In this document: one piece after another, positions 27,815 through 36,979 of the stretch
Layout: every line of letters starts with the position of its first letter
How positions within the stretch are numbered: the first letter of the stretch is position 1
NCBI RefSeq assembly: GCF_043633585.1
Contig: NZ_CP141832.1
Coordinates: 1-64,000 of the forward strand
Length of the DNA stretch: 64,000 nt
DNA from: Lacrimispora sinapis
Lineage (GTDB): Bacteria; Bacillota; Clostridia; Lachnospirales; Lachnospiraceae
Direction: 5' to 3'
Translations under genes and position numbers: made by a program
The notes under the pieces: generated by a model
Seen by the model: the letters and a program-made list of their open reading frames with translations, nothing else
Told to the model about the DNA's origin: nothing
Databases searched by the model: none

Positions 27815-28737
27815 TGAAAACCAGAATTACCGAACTTTTGGGAATCGAATATCCGGTCATCCAGGGTGGTATGGCCTGGGTGGCGGAGCATCATCTGGCA
27901 GCAGCTGTATCAGAAGCCGGAGGGCTGGGGCTGATTGGGGGAGCCAATGCGCCGGCTGATGTGGTACGTGCGGAGATCCGCAAAGCAAAGGAGCTGACAA
28001 AGAAACCCATTGGTGTCAATGTCATGCTTTTAAGTCCTCATGCGGAAGAGATAGCAAAGGTCATTGTGGAGGAAGGCATCCGTGTGGTAACGACCGGAGC
28101 CGGAAACCCGGAGAAATATATAGATATGTGGAAGTCAGCCGGCATTAAGGTTATTCCTGTGGTTGCTTCTGTGGCTTTGGCAAAGCGTATGGAAAAGTAC
28201 GGCGCGGATGCTGTGGTAGCGGAAGGAAATGAGTCAGGAGGCCATATTGGGGAACAGACCACCATGACGTTAGTTCCACAGGTGGCGGATGCGGTATCCA
28301 TTCCGGTCATTGCAGCAGGCGGTATCGGAGACGGAAGAGGCATTGCAGCGGCATTTATGCTTGGAGCAGAAGCCGTTCAGATCGGAACCCGTTTTGTGGT
28401 ATCCAAAGAGTCCATTGTCCATGATAATTACAAGCAGCGGATTATTAAGGCAAAGGACATTGATTCTGCTGTCACTGGACGCAGTCATGGACATCCGGTA
28501 AGAAGCTTACGCAACCAGATGACCAGAGAGTATGCAAAATTGGAGCAGGAAGGCAAATCCTTTGAAGAGTTGGAGTATCTGACCCTTGGAACCCTGAGAA
28601 AGGCAGTTCAGGAGGGAGATATTACGAATGGTACGGTCATGGCCGGCCAGATCGCAGGAATGATCAGTAAGGAACAGACCTGCAAGGAAATGATTGAAGA
28701 GATGATGGAACAGGCTGAGAAGCTGCTTAGCCGTTAA
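27814..28737 (+). CDS. fabK: Enoyl-ACP reductase II (FMN-dependent)
   Basis: FabK reduces the enoyl-ACP intermediate using FMN and NAD(P)H and replaces FabI in many Firmicutes. The 307 residues show IEYPVIQGGMAWVAEH at the N terminus, NESGGHIGEQTTMTLVPQV near 140, PVIAAGGIGDGRGIAAA near 166 and GAEAVQIGTRF near 185, typical of the NPD/IMPDH-like TIM barrel. No fabI is seen in the cluster. It overlaps acpP by 1 bp. FabK enzymes are generally insensitive to triclosan. Confidence 0.94.
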   Translation: MKTRITELLGIEYPVIQGGMAWVAEHHLAAAVSEAGGLGLIGGANAPADVVRAEIRKAKELTKKPIGVNVMLLSPHAEEIAKVIVEEGIRVVTTGAGNPEKYIDMWKSAGIKVIPVVASVALAKRMEKYGADAVVAEGNESGGHIGEQTTMTLVPQVADAVSIPVIAAGGIGDGRGIAAAFMLGAEAVQIGTRFVVSKESIVHDNYKQRIIKAKDIDSAVTGRSHGHPVRSLRNQMTREYAKLEQEGKSFEELEYLTLGTLRKAVQEGDITNGTVMAGQIAGMISKEQTCKEMIEEMMEQAEKLLSR

Positions 28738-28753
28738 TAAGGAGTTTAATAAA

Positions 28754-29671
28754 ATGAGCAGGATTGCATTTATTTTCCCGGGCCAGGGAGCCCAGTACTG
28801 TGGTATGGGCCAGGATTTTTATGAGCAGACAGCGTTAGGAAAAGAGATATATGACACGGCTTCCGGACTTCTGGGATTTTCGGTGCCGGAGCTGTGTTTT
28901 GAAAAGAATGACCGGCTGGACATTACGGAGTACACTCAGGCGGCTATGGTTACCACCAGCATCGCCATGATGCGGGTACTGGAAGCAGAAAAGGGCGTAA
29001 AGCCGGATGTGGCGGCAGGCCTCAGCCTGGGAGAATATTGTGCACTTGCAGCAGCAGGCGTGATGAGCGATGAGGATGCCATCCGGACTGTGAGAGAAAG
29101 AGGAATCCTCATGCAGGAAGCTGTGCCGGCGGGAATCGGGGCTATGGCTGCGATTCTTGCCCTGGACGCTTTTACAATTGAAGAGGTGCTGAGCGATATG
29201 GAGGGAGTCCAGATCGCCAATTATAACTGCCCCGGGCAGATCGTTATTTCCGGCAGAAAGGAACAGGTGGAAAAGGCCAATGAAAGGCTTTTAGCCGCAG
29301 GTGCCAAACGTGCCATCCTGCTGAATGTAAGCGGCCCGTTCCATTCTGAGATGCTTACAGGTGCCGGAGAGAAGCTTTTTGAGGTTTTGGAGGGAGTAAG
29401 CGTCAGCAATCCCCGAATTCCTTATGTGTCCAATGTGACTGCCAAGTATGTGACGGAGGGTGCATTGGTGAAGGATTTACTGAAAAAACAGGTATTTTCT
29501 TCTGTCCGCTGGCAGCAGAGTGTGGAAACCATGCTTGCCGACGGGGTGGATACGTTTATAGAAATAGGACCGGGTAAAACTCTGGCCGGATTTATGAAGA
29601 AGATTACGAGAGATGTGAACGTCTTTAATATAGAGAAACTGGAAGATTTGGATAAGTTATCCGTTTTATAA
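28754..29671 (+). CDS. fabD: Malonyl-CoA-ACP transacylase
   Basis: FabD loads malonyl groups onto ACP. The 305-residue protein begins IAFIFPGQGAQYCGMGQDF. The nucleophile Ser91 sits in GLSLGEYCA: the usual second-position His of GHSLG is Leu here, which I believe is seen in other clostridial FabD proteins. The catalytic His is in VSGPFHSEML near 199 and the C-terminal EIGPGKTLAGF is present. A ribosome site GGAG precedes the ATG. Confidence 0.95.
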   Translation: MSRIAFIFPGQGAQYCGMGQDFYEQTALGKEIYDTASGLLGFSVPELCFEKNDRLDITEYTQAAMVTTSIAMMRVLEAEKGVKPDVAAGLSLGEYCALAAAGVMSDEDAIRTVRERGILMQEAVPAGIGAMAAILALDAFTIEEVLSDMEGVQIANYNCPGQIVISGRKEQVEKANERLLAAGAKRAILLNVSGPFHSEMLTGAGEKLFEVLEGVSVSNPRIPYVSNVTAKYVTEGALVKDLLKKQVFSSVRWQQSVETMLADGVDTFIEIGPGKTLAGFMKKITRDVNVFNIEKLEDLDKLSVL

Positions 29672-29687
29672 CAGGGGAGGTAAAAGG

Positions 29688-30428
29688 ATGTTAGATGGTA
29701 AAGTAGCGGTAGTAACCGGAGCGGGAAGAGGAATCGGCCGTGCAATCGCCATAAAGCTGGCTAATCAGGGCGCAACGGTGATTGTTAATTACAATGGCTC
29801 TGAAGAAAAAGCTATGGAGGTTGTAAAGGAAATCGAGGATAAGGGCGGAGTGGCAGAAGCCATCAAGTGCAACGTTTCCGATTATGCAAGTGCAGGTGCT
29901 TTTTTTGACGGCATCATTAAAAAGTTCGGGAAAGTGGATATTCTGGTGAACAATGCCGGTATTACAAGGGATAACCTTTTGATGAAGATGTCAGAGGAAG
30001 AGTTTGATGCAGTGATCAACATCAACTTAAAGGGAGTTTTCAACTGTATGAAGCATGTATCCCGCCAGATGATCAAGCAAAAGGGCGGAAGAATCATTAA
30101 TATTTCTTCTGTATCGGGTGTACTGGGAAATGCAGGTCAGGCAAATTACTGCGCGGCAAAGGCCGGTGTGATCGGCATGACCAAGTCATTTGCAAGAGAG
30201 GCGTCAAGCAGAGGAATCACAGTCAATGCAGTGGCTCCCGGATTTATTAAGACAGATATGACAGAAGTGCTTTCAGAGTCTGTAAAAACAGCTACTTTAG
30301 ATCAGATCCCGATGAAACAGTTTGGAACAGCCGAAGATGTTGCCGGTGCGGTAGCATTTTTGGCATCAGAGGAAGCCGGTTACATCACAGGCCAGGTGCT
30401 TTGCGTAGATGGCGGTATGGCGATGTAA
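29688..30428 (+). CDS. fabG: 3-oxoacyl-ACP reductase
   Basis: FabG is the NADPH-dependent short-chain dehydrogenase that reduces 3-ketoacyl-ACP. The 246 residues contain the Rossmann motif VTGAGRGIGRA near 9, NNAGITRD near 86, the catalytic Ser in NISSVSG near 138 and YCAAKAG near 151 with Tyr and Lys. It ends with GQVLCVDGGMAM, the standard FabG C terminus. GGGGAGG precedes ATG 29688. Confidence 0.97.
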   Translation: MLDGKVAVVTGAGRGIGRAIAIKLANQGATVIVNYNGSEEKAMEVVKEIEDKGGVAEAIKCNVSDYASAGAFFDGIIKKFGKVDILVNNAGITRDNLLMKMSEEEFDAVININLKGVFNCMKHVSRQMIKQKGGRIINISSVSGVLGNAGQANYCAAKAGVIGMTKSFAREASSRGITVNAVAPGFIKTDMTEVLSESVKTATLDQIPMKQFGTAEDVAGAVAFLASEEAGYITGQVLCVDGGMAM

Positions 30429-30437
30429 GGGAATACA

Positions 30438-30460
30438 CCCTTCGGGTATATCTTGATGTC
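30438..30460 (+). repeat. Hairpin plus TTGATGTC leader element before fabF
   Basis: A hairpin CCC-TTC-GGG (30438-30446) is followed after 6 nt by TTGATGTC (30453-30460), with the fabF ATG 37 nt later and GAGGAA at the same offset as before recF. See the copy at 3008-3030. Function unknown. Confidence 0.5.
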
Positions 30461-30497
30461 TAACAGAATGGGCGTTAAAGAGGAATGGAGAGATGAT

Positions 30498-31736
30498 ATG
30501 AAGAGAAGAGTTGTAGTAACCGGCATGGGAGCCATTACTCCCATTGGAAATAACGTAGAACATTTTTGGAACGGGTTAAAGGAGAAAAAGGTTGGTATCG
30601 GACCCATCACTCAGTTTGATACTACGGATTATAAAGCAAAGCTGGCAGCAGAAGTGAAGGATTTTGATGCAAAGGATTACATGGATCCTAAGGCGGCCAA
30701 ACGTATGGAGCGGTTTGTTCAGTTTGCAGTCGCTGCGGCAAAGGAAGCGCTCACTATGTCCGGTCTTGATATGGAAAAGGAAGATCCCTACCGGGTAGGC
30801 GTAAGTGTGGGTTCCGGGATCGGAAGCCTGCAGGCATTGGAGCGTGAACATAAAAAGCTTTTGGAGAGAGGTCCGGGAAGAGTCAATCCTCTTTTGGTTC
30901 CTTTGATGATCTCCAATATGGCAGCAGGGAACGTTGGCATCCAGTTCGGTTTAAAGGGCAAGTGCATCAACGTGGTAACGGCCTGTGCTACCGGTACCAA
31001 CTGTATCGGTGAAGCTTACCGTTCCATCCAGTATGGAGAAGCAGATGTAATGGTGGCCGGAGGTGCGGAGGCCAGCATCACTCCCCTTGGAGTGGCTGGT
31101 TTTACGGCTCTTACCGCACTATCAACGGCAGAAGATCCGCTTCGTGCGTCCATCCCGTTTGATAAGGACAGAAACGGTTTTGTAATGGGCGAGGGTGCCG
31201 GTGTGGTTATTTTGGAAGAGCTTGAACATGCATTGAAAAGAGGTGCCACGATCTATGGAGAAGTTGCAGGATATGGAACGACCTGTGATGCTTATCATAT
31301 CACTTCTCCGGCAGAAGACGGAAGCGGTGCGGCCAGAGCCATGATTGAGGCCATAAAGGATGCCGGAATTACTCCGGAAGAGTTGGATTATGTCAATGCC
31401 CACGGGACCAGCACCCATCACAATGATTTATTTGAGACTTTGGCGATCAAAGCTGCGTTGGGGGATCATGCAAAGAATGTGAAAATCAATTCTACCAAAT
31501 CTATGGTGGGCCACCTTCTTGGAGGTGCCGGCGGTGTGGAATTTATTGTTTGTGTGAAATCCATTGAGGAAGGATTCGTTCATGCAACTGCCGGACTTGA
31601 GGAGGAAGGCGAAGGCTGCGATTTGAATTATACAAAGGGCGAGGGAGTTGCCTGTGACGTAAACTATGCCATCAGCAATTCACTTGGGTTTGGCGGACAT
31701 AATGCCAGCATTCTTGTAAAGAAATACCAGGCTTAG
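30498..31736 (+). CDS. fabF: Beta-ketoacyl-ACP synthase II
   Basis: FabF elongates acyl-ACP by condensation with malonyl-ACP. From ATG 30498 (MKRRVVVTGMGAITPIG) it has 412 residues. The active-site Cys is in VVTACATGTNC near 164, with the His residues in NAHGTSTHHND near 303 and MVGHLLGGAGG near 338. GGAGAGA lies before the start. Two in-frame upstream starts (30453, 30456) would add 15 residues that have no counterpart in the family. Confidence 0.96.
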   Translation: MKRRVVVTGMGAITPIGNNVEHFWNGLKEKKVGIGPITQFDTTDYKAKLAAEVKDFDAKDYMDPKAAKRMERFVQFAVAAAKEALTMSGLDMEKEDPYRVGVSVGSGIGSLQALEREHKKLLERGPGRVNPLLVPLMISNMAAGNVGIQFGLKGKCINVVTACATGTNCIGEAYRSIQYGEADVMVAGGAEASITPLGVAGFTALTALSTAEDPLRASIPFDKDRNGFVMGEGAGVVILEELEHALKRGATIYGEVAGYGTTCDAYHITSPAEDGSGAARAMIEAIKDAGITPEELDYVNAHGTSTHHNDLFETLAIKAALGDHAKNVKINSTKSMVGHLLGGAGGVEFIVCVKSIEEGFVHATAGLEEEGEGCDLNYTKGEGVACDVNYAISNSLGFGGHNASILVKKYQA

Positions 31737-31746
31737 GAGGCAGTCA

Positions 31747-32223
31747 ATGGAAATCAATGATATCATAAGGCTGATGCAGGCGGTTTCAGAACATGACCTG
31801 ACCAGCTTTCGTTTGGAAGAGGGAGATGTAAAGCTCTCGATAAAAAAGGAAAAAGAGATTGTGGCCGTAACCGGGAATGAGGGAGTGGCAGCGGAGATAA
31901 GAACCGGTAATCTCTGCCAGCAGGACGCAAAGCGGGAAGAAACTGCAGCAGGCGGTACAAAGGAAGCTGCAGAAGCGGAGGTCTGCTCTGAAAAGGTGAT
32001 TTTTTCCCCGTTGGTGGGAACCTTTTATAATGCGTCAACGCCTGACGGAGAGCCTTTTGTAAAAGTCGGAGACTGTGTGAAAAAAGGTCAGGTCCTTGGA
32101 ATCATCGAAGCCATGAAACTGATGAATGAGATTGAATGCGACTACGACGGAGTGGTAGAAGCGGTTTTAGTAGGAAATGAGAATGTAGTAGAGTACGGTC
32201 AGCCTCTGTTCCGTATCCGGTAA
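31747..32223 (+). CDS. accB: Biotin carboxyl carrier protein of acetyl-CoA carboxylase
   Basis: AccB carries the biotin that shuttles carboxyl groups. The 158 residues comprise an N-terminal segment (about 1-45), a linker rich in Ala, Glu and Thr (about 46-80) and a biotinyl domain. The lysine that receives biotin is in EAMKLMNEI near residue 122. TAGGAGG overlaps the fabF stop and serves as its ribosome site, so translation is closely coupled to fabF. Confidence 0.95.
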   Translation: MEINDIIRLMQAVSEHDLTSFRLEEGDVKLSIKKEKEIVAVTGNEGVAAEIRTGNLCQQDAKREETAAGGTKEAAEAEVCSEKVIFSPLVGTFYNASTPDGEPFVKVGDCVKKGQVLGIIEAMKLMNEIECDYDGVVEAVLVGNENVVEYGQPLFRIR

Positions 32224-32240
32224 ATTGATGGGAAATAAAG

Positions 32241-32269
32241 GAGAGGTCCAGAGGGTTGGCCTCTCTTTT
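32241..32269 (+). terminator. Terminator-like hairpin between accB and fabZ
   Basis: GAGAGG-T-CC pairs with GGCCTCTC (one bulged T) and is followed by TTTTC. The short T-run suggests partial termination or an mRNA-stability element within the operon. Confidence 0.5.
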
Positions 32270-32287
32270 CAAACATAAGGAGAGAAT

Positions 32288-32713
32288 ATGATGTTAGGAA
32301 TCAAAGAAATTCAGGAAATCATACCTCACAGACATCCATTTTTGTTGATTGACTGCATCGAGGAGTTTGTGCCAGGGGAAAAAGCGTCGGGATATAAATG
32401 TGTGACTTACGATGAGTCCTTTTTCCGGGGACATTTTCCGGAAGAACCGGTGATGCCGGGGGTACTTATTATTGAGGCGCTGGCTCAGGTAGGAGCAGTG
32501 GCAATTTTAAGCCTGGAGGAAAATAAGGGAAAGACCGCTTATTTCGGAGGGATTGATAAAGCCAGGTTCAAACGGAAGGTCATTCCCGGCGACAAGCTGA
32601 AACTGGAATGTGAGATTATAAAGCGCAAAGGCCCTGTGGGCATTGGAAAAGCGGTTGCTACTGTGGATGGAAAGCTTGCAGCCAGCGCAGAACTGACATT
32701 TATGATTGGATAG
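32288..32713 (+). CDS. fabZ: 3-hydroxyacyl-ACP dehydratase
   Basis: FabZ removes water from 3-hydroxyacyl-ACP. The 141-residue hotdog-fold protein shows IIPHRHPFLLIDCIEE with the catalytic His and FFRGHFPEEPVMPGVLIIEALAQ with the catalytic Glu. Two adjacent ATGs (32288 and 32291) are possible starts behind AAGGAGAG. It follows a small hairpin that separates it from accB. Confidence 0.96.
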   Translation: MMLGIKEIQEIIPHRHPFLLIDCIEEFVPGEKASGYKCVTYDESFFRGHFPEEPVMPGVLIIEALAQVGAVAILSLEENKGKTAYFGGIDKARFKRKVIPGDKLKLECEIIKRKGPVGIGKAVATVDGKLAASAELTFMIG

Positions 32714-32722
32714 GTGCACGTG

Positions 32723-34075
32723 ATGTTTGATAAGATTTTAATTGCCAACCGGGGCGAGATTGCGGTAAGGATCATCAGAGCCTGCCGGGAAATGGGCATT
32801 AAAACGGTGGCTGTTTATTCGGAAGCAGACCGGGACAGTCTTCACACTCTGTTAGCGGATGAGGCCATCTGCATCGGTCCGGCCCCTTCGACCCAGAGCT
32901 ATTTAAATATGGAACGCATTCTTACGGCGACGGTTGCCATGAAGGCGGATGCCATTCATCCCGGATTTGGTTTTCTGTCCGAAAATGCAAGGTTTGCAGA
33001 ACTTTGTGAAAAATGTAACATTACCTTTATTGGTCCGTCAGCGGAAATCATCAACCGGATGGGAAACAAATCGGAAGCCAGAAAGACCATGATGGAGGCA
33101 AACATTCCGGTGGTCCCAGGCGGAAAAGAAGCCGTTTATCAGGTGGAAGAAGCAAAGGCCATGGCCGAAAAGATTGGTTTTCCGGTTATGATCAAGGCTT
33201 CCTCCGGCGGCGGCGGAAAAGGGATGAGAATTTCCAGAGGGCCTGAGGATTTTGAAGCCAATTTTCAAAATGCCCAGATGGAGTCGGTTAAGGGATTTTC
33301 CGATGATACGATGTATATCGAAAAGTACATTGAAAAGCCCCGCCATATCGAGTTCCAGATCATGGCGGATAAATTCGGCCATGTGGTTCATCTTGGAGAA
33401 CGGGACTGTTCCATTCAAAGACGCCATCAGAAGGTATTAGAAGAATCTCCCTCTGCGGCCATCTCTGAAACACTCCGTCATCAGATGGGTGAGGTGGCAG
33501 TCCGCGCCGCAAAGGCAGTGGGCTATGAAAATGCAGGTACCATTGAATTTCTTTTGGATGCGCATAAGAACTTTTATTTTATGGAGATGAATACAAGGAT
33601 TCAGGTGGAGCATCCGGTGACAGAAATGGTCACGGGACTTGACCTCATTAAAGAACAGATCCGCGTTGCAGCAGGAGAACCGTTAAGCGTAAAGCAGGAA
33701 GATATCTGCATTTCAGGCCACGCCATTGAATGCAGGATCAATGCGGAAAATCCGGCAAAGAACTTTATGCCGTGTCCGGGACTGATTAAGAATGTCCATG
33801 TTCCGGGAGGAAACGGTGTCCGCATTGATACCCACATTTACAGCGATTATAAGGTTCCGGCCAATTATGATTCCATGCTGATGAAGCTCATTGTTCATGG
33901 AAAGGACCGTATGGAGGCAATTTCTAAGATGAGAAGCGCTCTGGGAGAGCTGATCATTGAAGGGATTGAGACCAATGTGGATTTTCAGTTCGATATCTTA
34001 AGTCATGAGGCTTACCGTGACGGAGACGTGGATACAGACTTTATCCCCAAATATTTTCCGGACTATGTGCGGTAA
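32723..34075 (+). CDS. accC: Acetyl-CoA carboxylase, biotin carboxylase subunit
   Basis: AccC carboxylates biotin on AccB using ATP and bicarbonate. The 450-residue protein starts MFDKILIANRGEIAVRI. ATP-grasp features are KASSGGGGKGMR near 159, ERDCSIQRRHQKVLEE near 228 and MNTRIQVEHPVTE near 287. I prefer ATG 32723 behind AGGTG (32712-32716); a GTG at 32714 is in frame but overlaps that site. Confidence 0.96.
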   Translation: MFDKILIANRGEIAVRIIRACREMGIKTVAVYSEADRDSLHTLLADEAICIGPAPSTQSYLNMERILTATVAMKADAIHPGFGFLSENARFAELCEKCNITFIGPSAEIINRMGNKSEARKTMMEANIPVVPGGKEAVYQVEEAKAMAEKIGFPVMIKASSGGGGKGMRISRGPEDFEANFQNAQMESVKGFSDDTMYIEKYIEKPRHIEFQIMADKFGHVVHLGERDCSIQRRHQKVLEESPSAAISETLRHQMGEVAVRAAKAVGYENAGTIEFLLDAHKNFYFMEMNTRIQVEHPVTEMVTGLDLIKEQIRVAAGEPLSVKQEDICISGHAIECRINAENPAKNFMPCPGLIKNVHVPGGNGVRIDTHIYSDYKVPANYDSMLMKLIVHGKDRMEAISKMRSALGELIIEGIETNVDFQFDILSHEAYRDGDVDTDFIPKYFPDYVR

Positions 34076-34096
34076 GCAAATAAAGGAGTGTATCTT

Positions 34097-35821
34097 ATGT
34101 TAAGAAACATGTTTAAGAAGACCTATACCGTCATCGACAGCAAATACAAAACTCCGGATAAAGCAGAGGAACCAAACATCCCCGCAGGACTTTGGAAAAA
34201 GTGCAACAAATGCGGCCAGCCCATTTATGCGGAGGATGTGAGAAACAATCATTACATCTGCCCGAAATGCAGCGGCTATTTCCGTCTTCATGCGTATCAG
34301 AGAATTGAAATGACAGCAGATCCAGGAACCTTTACGGAATGGGATAAGGAGATGGAGTTTAAAAATCCATTGGATTTTCCGGGATATGATAAAAAAGTAG
34401 CGGCGACCCGGGAAAAAACCGGACTTTCTGAAGCCATTGTCACTGGTATCTGTGAGATCGGCGGTCAGAGGGCGGTGCTGGGCGTTATGGATGCCCGTTT
34501 TATTATGAGCAGCATGGGCCATGCGGTGGGAGAAAAGATTGCAAGAGCGGTGGAAGAGGCAACGAAACAGAAGCTGCCGGTGGTACTGTTTGCCTGTTCC
34601 GGCGGGGCCAGAATGCAGGAGGGAATCGTATCCCTGATGCAGATGGCAAAGACCTCAGCGGCCTTAAAGCGCCATCATGAGGCCGGCCAGCTCTATATCA
34701 GCGTACTTACGGATCCTACCACCGGCGGCGTAACGGCAAGTTTTGCCATGCTTGGGGATGTGATCCTTGCGGAGCCGGGAGCTTTGATCGGTTTTGCCGG
34801 TCCCCGTGTCATTGAGCAGACCATCGGTCAAAAGCTGCCGGAAGGGTTTCAAAGGTCTGAGTTTCTTCTTGAACATGGTTTCATTGACAAAATCGTTCCC
34901 CGGAATGAGATGAAGGAAACTTTATCCCGGATTTTAAAACTCCACAATCCTGATACAAAGAAGGAATTTCATGTGGATAACCAGCCGTCTGCGAAAGAAG
35001 ATGGTGGAAAAAAGAAATGCTTCTGTTTGAAAAAGAGCAAAAGGAGTGCCTGGGATACGGTTCTCTTATCCAGGCGGGGAGACCGTCCGGTGGCTTCGGA
35101 TTATATGAAGGAGCTGTTTGATGATTTTATGGAGTTTTCCGGGGACCGCTATTTTAAAGATGACGGTGCCATTGTGGGTGGAATTGCTTCTTTCCACGGA
35201 ATGCCGGTAACGGTCATCGGACAGGAAAAAGGGAAAAATACAAAAGATAACATCAAGCGCAACTTTGGAATGCCTTCCCCGGAAGGATACCGGAAAGCGC
35301 TTAGGCTCATGAAGCAGGCGGAAGCCTTTCAAAGACCCATTGTCTGCTTTGTGGATACGCCGGGGGCATTCTGCGGTCTGGAGGCAGAGGAACGGGGACA
35401 GGGAGAGGCCATTGCCAGAAACCTGTTTGAGATGGCAGATTTAACGGTGCCGGTCTTATCCATCGTCATTGGAGAAGGCGGCAGCGGAGGTGCGCTTGCC
35501 ATGGCAGTAGGCAATGAAGTATGGATGTTAGAAAATGCCATCTATTCCATTCTATCCCCGGAAGGCTTTGCCTCGATCCTTTATAAAGACAGCAAAAAGG
35601 CCAGCGATGCCGCCAGAGTCATGAAGATAACGGCAAAGGATCTGCTGGATTTAGGACTGATCGAACGGATTATTCCGGAGGAAGAACCGGTAACGGGAGA
35701 GAATATATCCGTTGTTGCAGAGGAGATGGATAAGGCGTTGGGAGAATTTTTCCTCACCTACCTTGCCATGAGTAAAGAAGAGCTTGCAAATCAGAGATAT
35801 GAAAGATTTAGGAGAATGTAA
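34097..35821 (+). CDS. accDA: Acetyl-CoA carboxylase carboxyltransferase, fused beta-alpha (AccD-AccA)
   Basis: One 574-residue reading frame contains both carboxyltransferase subunits, which are separate genes in E. coli. Residues about 1-285 are AccD-like, with a zinc ribbon CNKCGQ..CPKCSGY near 35-60 and FACSGGARMQEGI. Residues about 300-574 are AccA-like, with FMEFSGDRYFKDDGAIVGG, GRNFGMPSPEGYRKALRLM-like and GEGGSGGALAMAVG. A Lys-rich linker (GKKKCFCLKKSKR) joins them. The start is ATG 34097, 8 nt after AAAGGAG. The stop overlaps the next gene as TAATG. Confidence 0.94.
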   Translation: MLRNMFKKTYTVIDSKYKTPDKAEEPNIPAGLWKKCNKCGQPIYAEDVRNNHYICPKCSGYFRLHAYQRIEMTADPGTFTEWDKEMEFKNPLDFPGYDKKVAATREKTGLSEAIVTGICEIGGQRAVLGVMDARFIMSSMGHAVGEKIARAVEEATKQKLPVVLFACSGGARMQEGIVSLMQMAKTSAALKRHHEAGQLYISVLTDPTTGGVTASFAMLGDVILAEPGALIGFAGPRVIEQTIGQKLPEGFQRSEFLLEHGFIDKIVPRNEMKETLSRILKLHNPDTKKEFHVDNQPSAKEDGGKKKCFCLKKSKRSAWDTVLLSRRGDRPVASDYMKELFDDFMEFSGDRYFKDDGAIVGGIASFHGMPVTVIGQEKGKNTKDNIKRNFGMPSPEGYRKALRLMKQAEAFQRPIVCFVDTPGAFCGLEAEERGQGEAIARNLFEMADLTVPVLSIVIGEGGSGGALAMAVGNEVWMLENAIYSILSPEGFASILYKDSKKASDAARVMKITAKDLLDLGLIERIIPEEEPVTGENISVVAEEMDKALGEFFLTYLAMSKEELANQRYERFRRM

Positions 35822-36942
35822 TGGGAACATTAAAACCTTTGGTAATAGGAGATCTTGTGGCAAGGAATCCGGTGATCCAGGGCGGGATGGGAGTAGGCAT
35901 CAGCCTTTCCTCTTTAGCTGGAGCAGTGGCAAAGTCCGGAGGCATAGGAATTATTTCAACGGCACAGATCGGTTTTCGGGAACCTGATTTTTTGAAAAAT
36001 CCCCTGGAAGCTAATCTGCGGGCCATTGGAACCGAAATAAAAAAGGCAAGAGAGATCGCGCCGGATGGAATCATTGGATTTAACATTATGGTTGCGACAA
36101 AGAATTATGCAAGTTATGTAAAAAAAGCGGTAAAAGCCGGAGCGGATCTTATCATATCCGGAGCCGGACTTCCCGTAAGCCTGCCGGAATATGTGGCGGA
36201 GGCAGCAGAAGAGGCGGGGAGCATGTTAAAAACCAAGATTGCCCCCATTGTCTCAACGGTAAAGTCTGCCATGGTCATCTGTAAGCTGTGGGACAGAAAG
36301 TACCATCAGGCACCGGATCTTGTGGTGGTGGAAGGACCTTTGGCCGGAGGTCATCTGGGCTTTTCCAAGGAACATCTTACGGAGCTTGGTGTGGATTCCG
36401 AGGATGTGGAACGCACCTATAAGCGGGAAGAATATGAAGAGGAAATAAAAGGCATCATCCGTCTGGTAAAGGAATACGGGAAGAAATACAATAAGGTGAT
36501 TCCGGTGGTGACCGCAGGCGGCATTTATACCCATGAAGATGTCCTGCATCAGATGGACCTGGGTGCAGACGGGGTCCAGGTAGCGACCCGTTTTGTGACC
36601 ACCTTTGAATGTGATGCTCCCATGGAATATAAGCAGGCTTATATTAACGCAAAGAAAGAAGACATTATCATTACCAAAAGCCCGGTAGGAATGCCTGGAA
36701 GGGCCATTGTGAACCCGTTTTTAAAGGATGTGGGCAAGGTTCCGTTTAAACTGGAACACTGTTACCAGTGTCTGGAAAAATGCGATCATAAGACCATTCC
36801 TTACTGCATTACAAAGGCTTTGGTGGATTCGGCGGAAGGAAGGACCGATCAGGGACTATTGTTCTGCGGAAGCAATGCTTACCGGGCAGAAAAGCTGGAA
36901 TCCGTTGATGCGGTTATGAAGGATCTGGTTGGTGAAGCATAG
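35821..36942 (+). CDS. NPD/FabK-like FMN oxidoreductase, last gene of fab operon
   Basis: A 373-residue flavoprotein of the nitronate monooxygenase / FabK superfamily. It shows NPVIQGGMGVGISLSSLAGAV, GFNIMVATKNY, VVEGPLAGGHLGF, TAGGIYTHEDV and GADGVQVATRFVTT. A C-terminal cysteine group (CYQCLEKCDHKTIPYC) near 312 is not in the FabK at 27814. It starts in the accDA stop codon (TAATG), so it belongs to the operon. It may be a second enoyl reductase or an unrelated flavin enzyme; the sequence does not decide. Confidence 0.85.
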   Translation: MGTLKPLVIGDLVARNPVIQGGMGVGISLSSLAGAVAKSGGIGIISTAQIGFREPDFLKNPLEANLRAIGTEIKKAREIAPDGIIGFNIMVATKNYASYVKKAVKAGADLIISGAGLPVSLPEYVAEAAEEAGSMLKTKIAPIVSTVKSAMVICKLWDRKYHQAPDLVVVEGPLAGGHLGFSKEHLTELGVDSEDVERTYKREEYEEEIKGIIRLVKEYGKKYNKVIPVVTAGGIYTHEDVLHQMDLGADGVQVATRFVTTFECDAPMEYKQAYINAKKEDIIITKSPVGMPGRAIVNPFLKDVGKVPFKLEHCYQCLEKCDHKTIPYCITKALVDSAEGRTDQGLLFCGSNAYRAEKLESVDAVMKDLVGEA

Positions 36943-36948
36943 ATATTA

Positions 36949-36979
36949 AGAGAGGATTTTAAGCTCCTCTCTTTTTTTT
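36949..36979 (+). terminator. Terminator of the fab operon
   Basis: AGAGAGGA pairs with TCCTCTCT and is followed by an 8-base T-run. Confidence 0.92.

Noticed and set aside
28754..29671. Loss of function in FabD because GHSLG reads GLSLG
   Set aside because: The serine and the downstream catalytic His are present, and I believe the same variant occurs in other clostridial FabD proteins.
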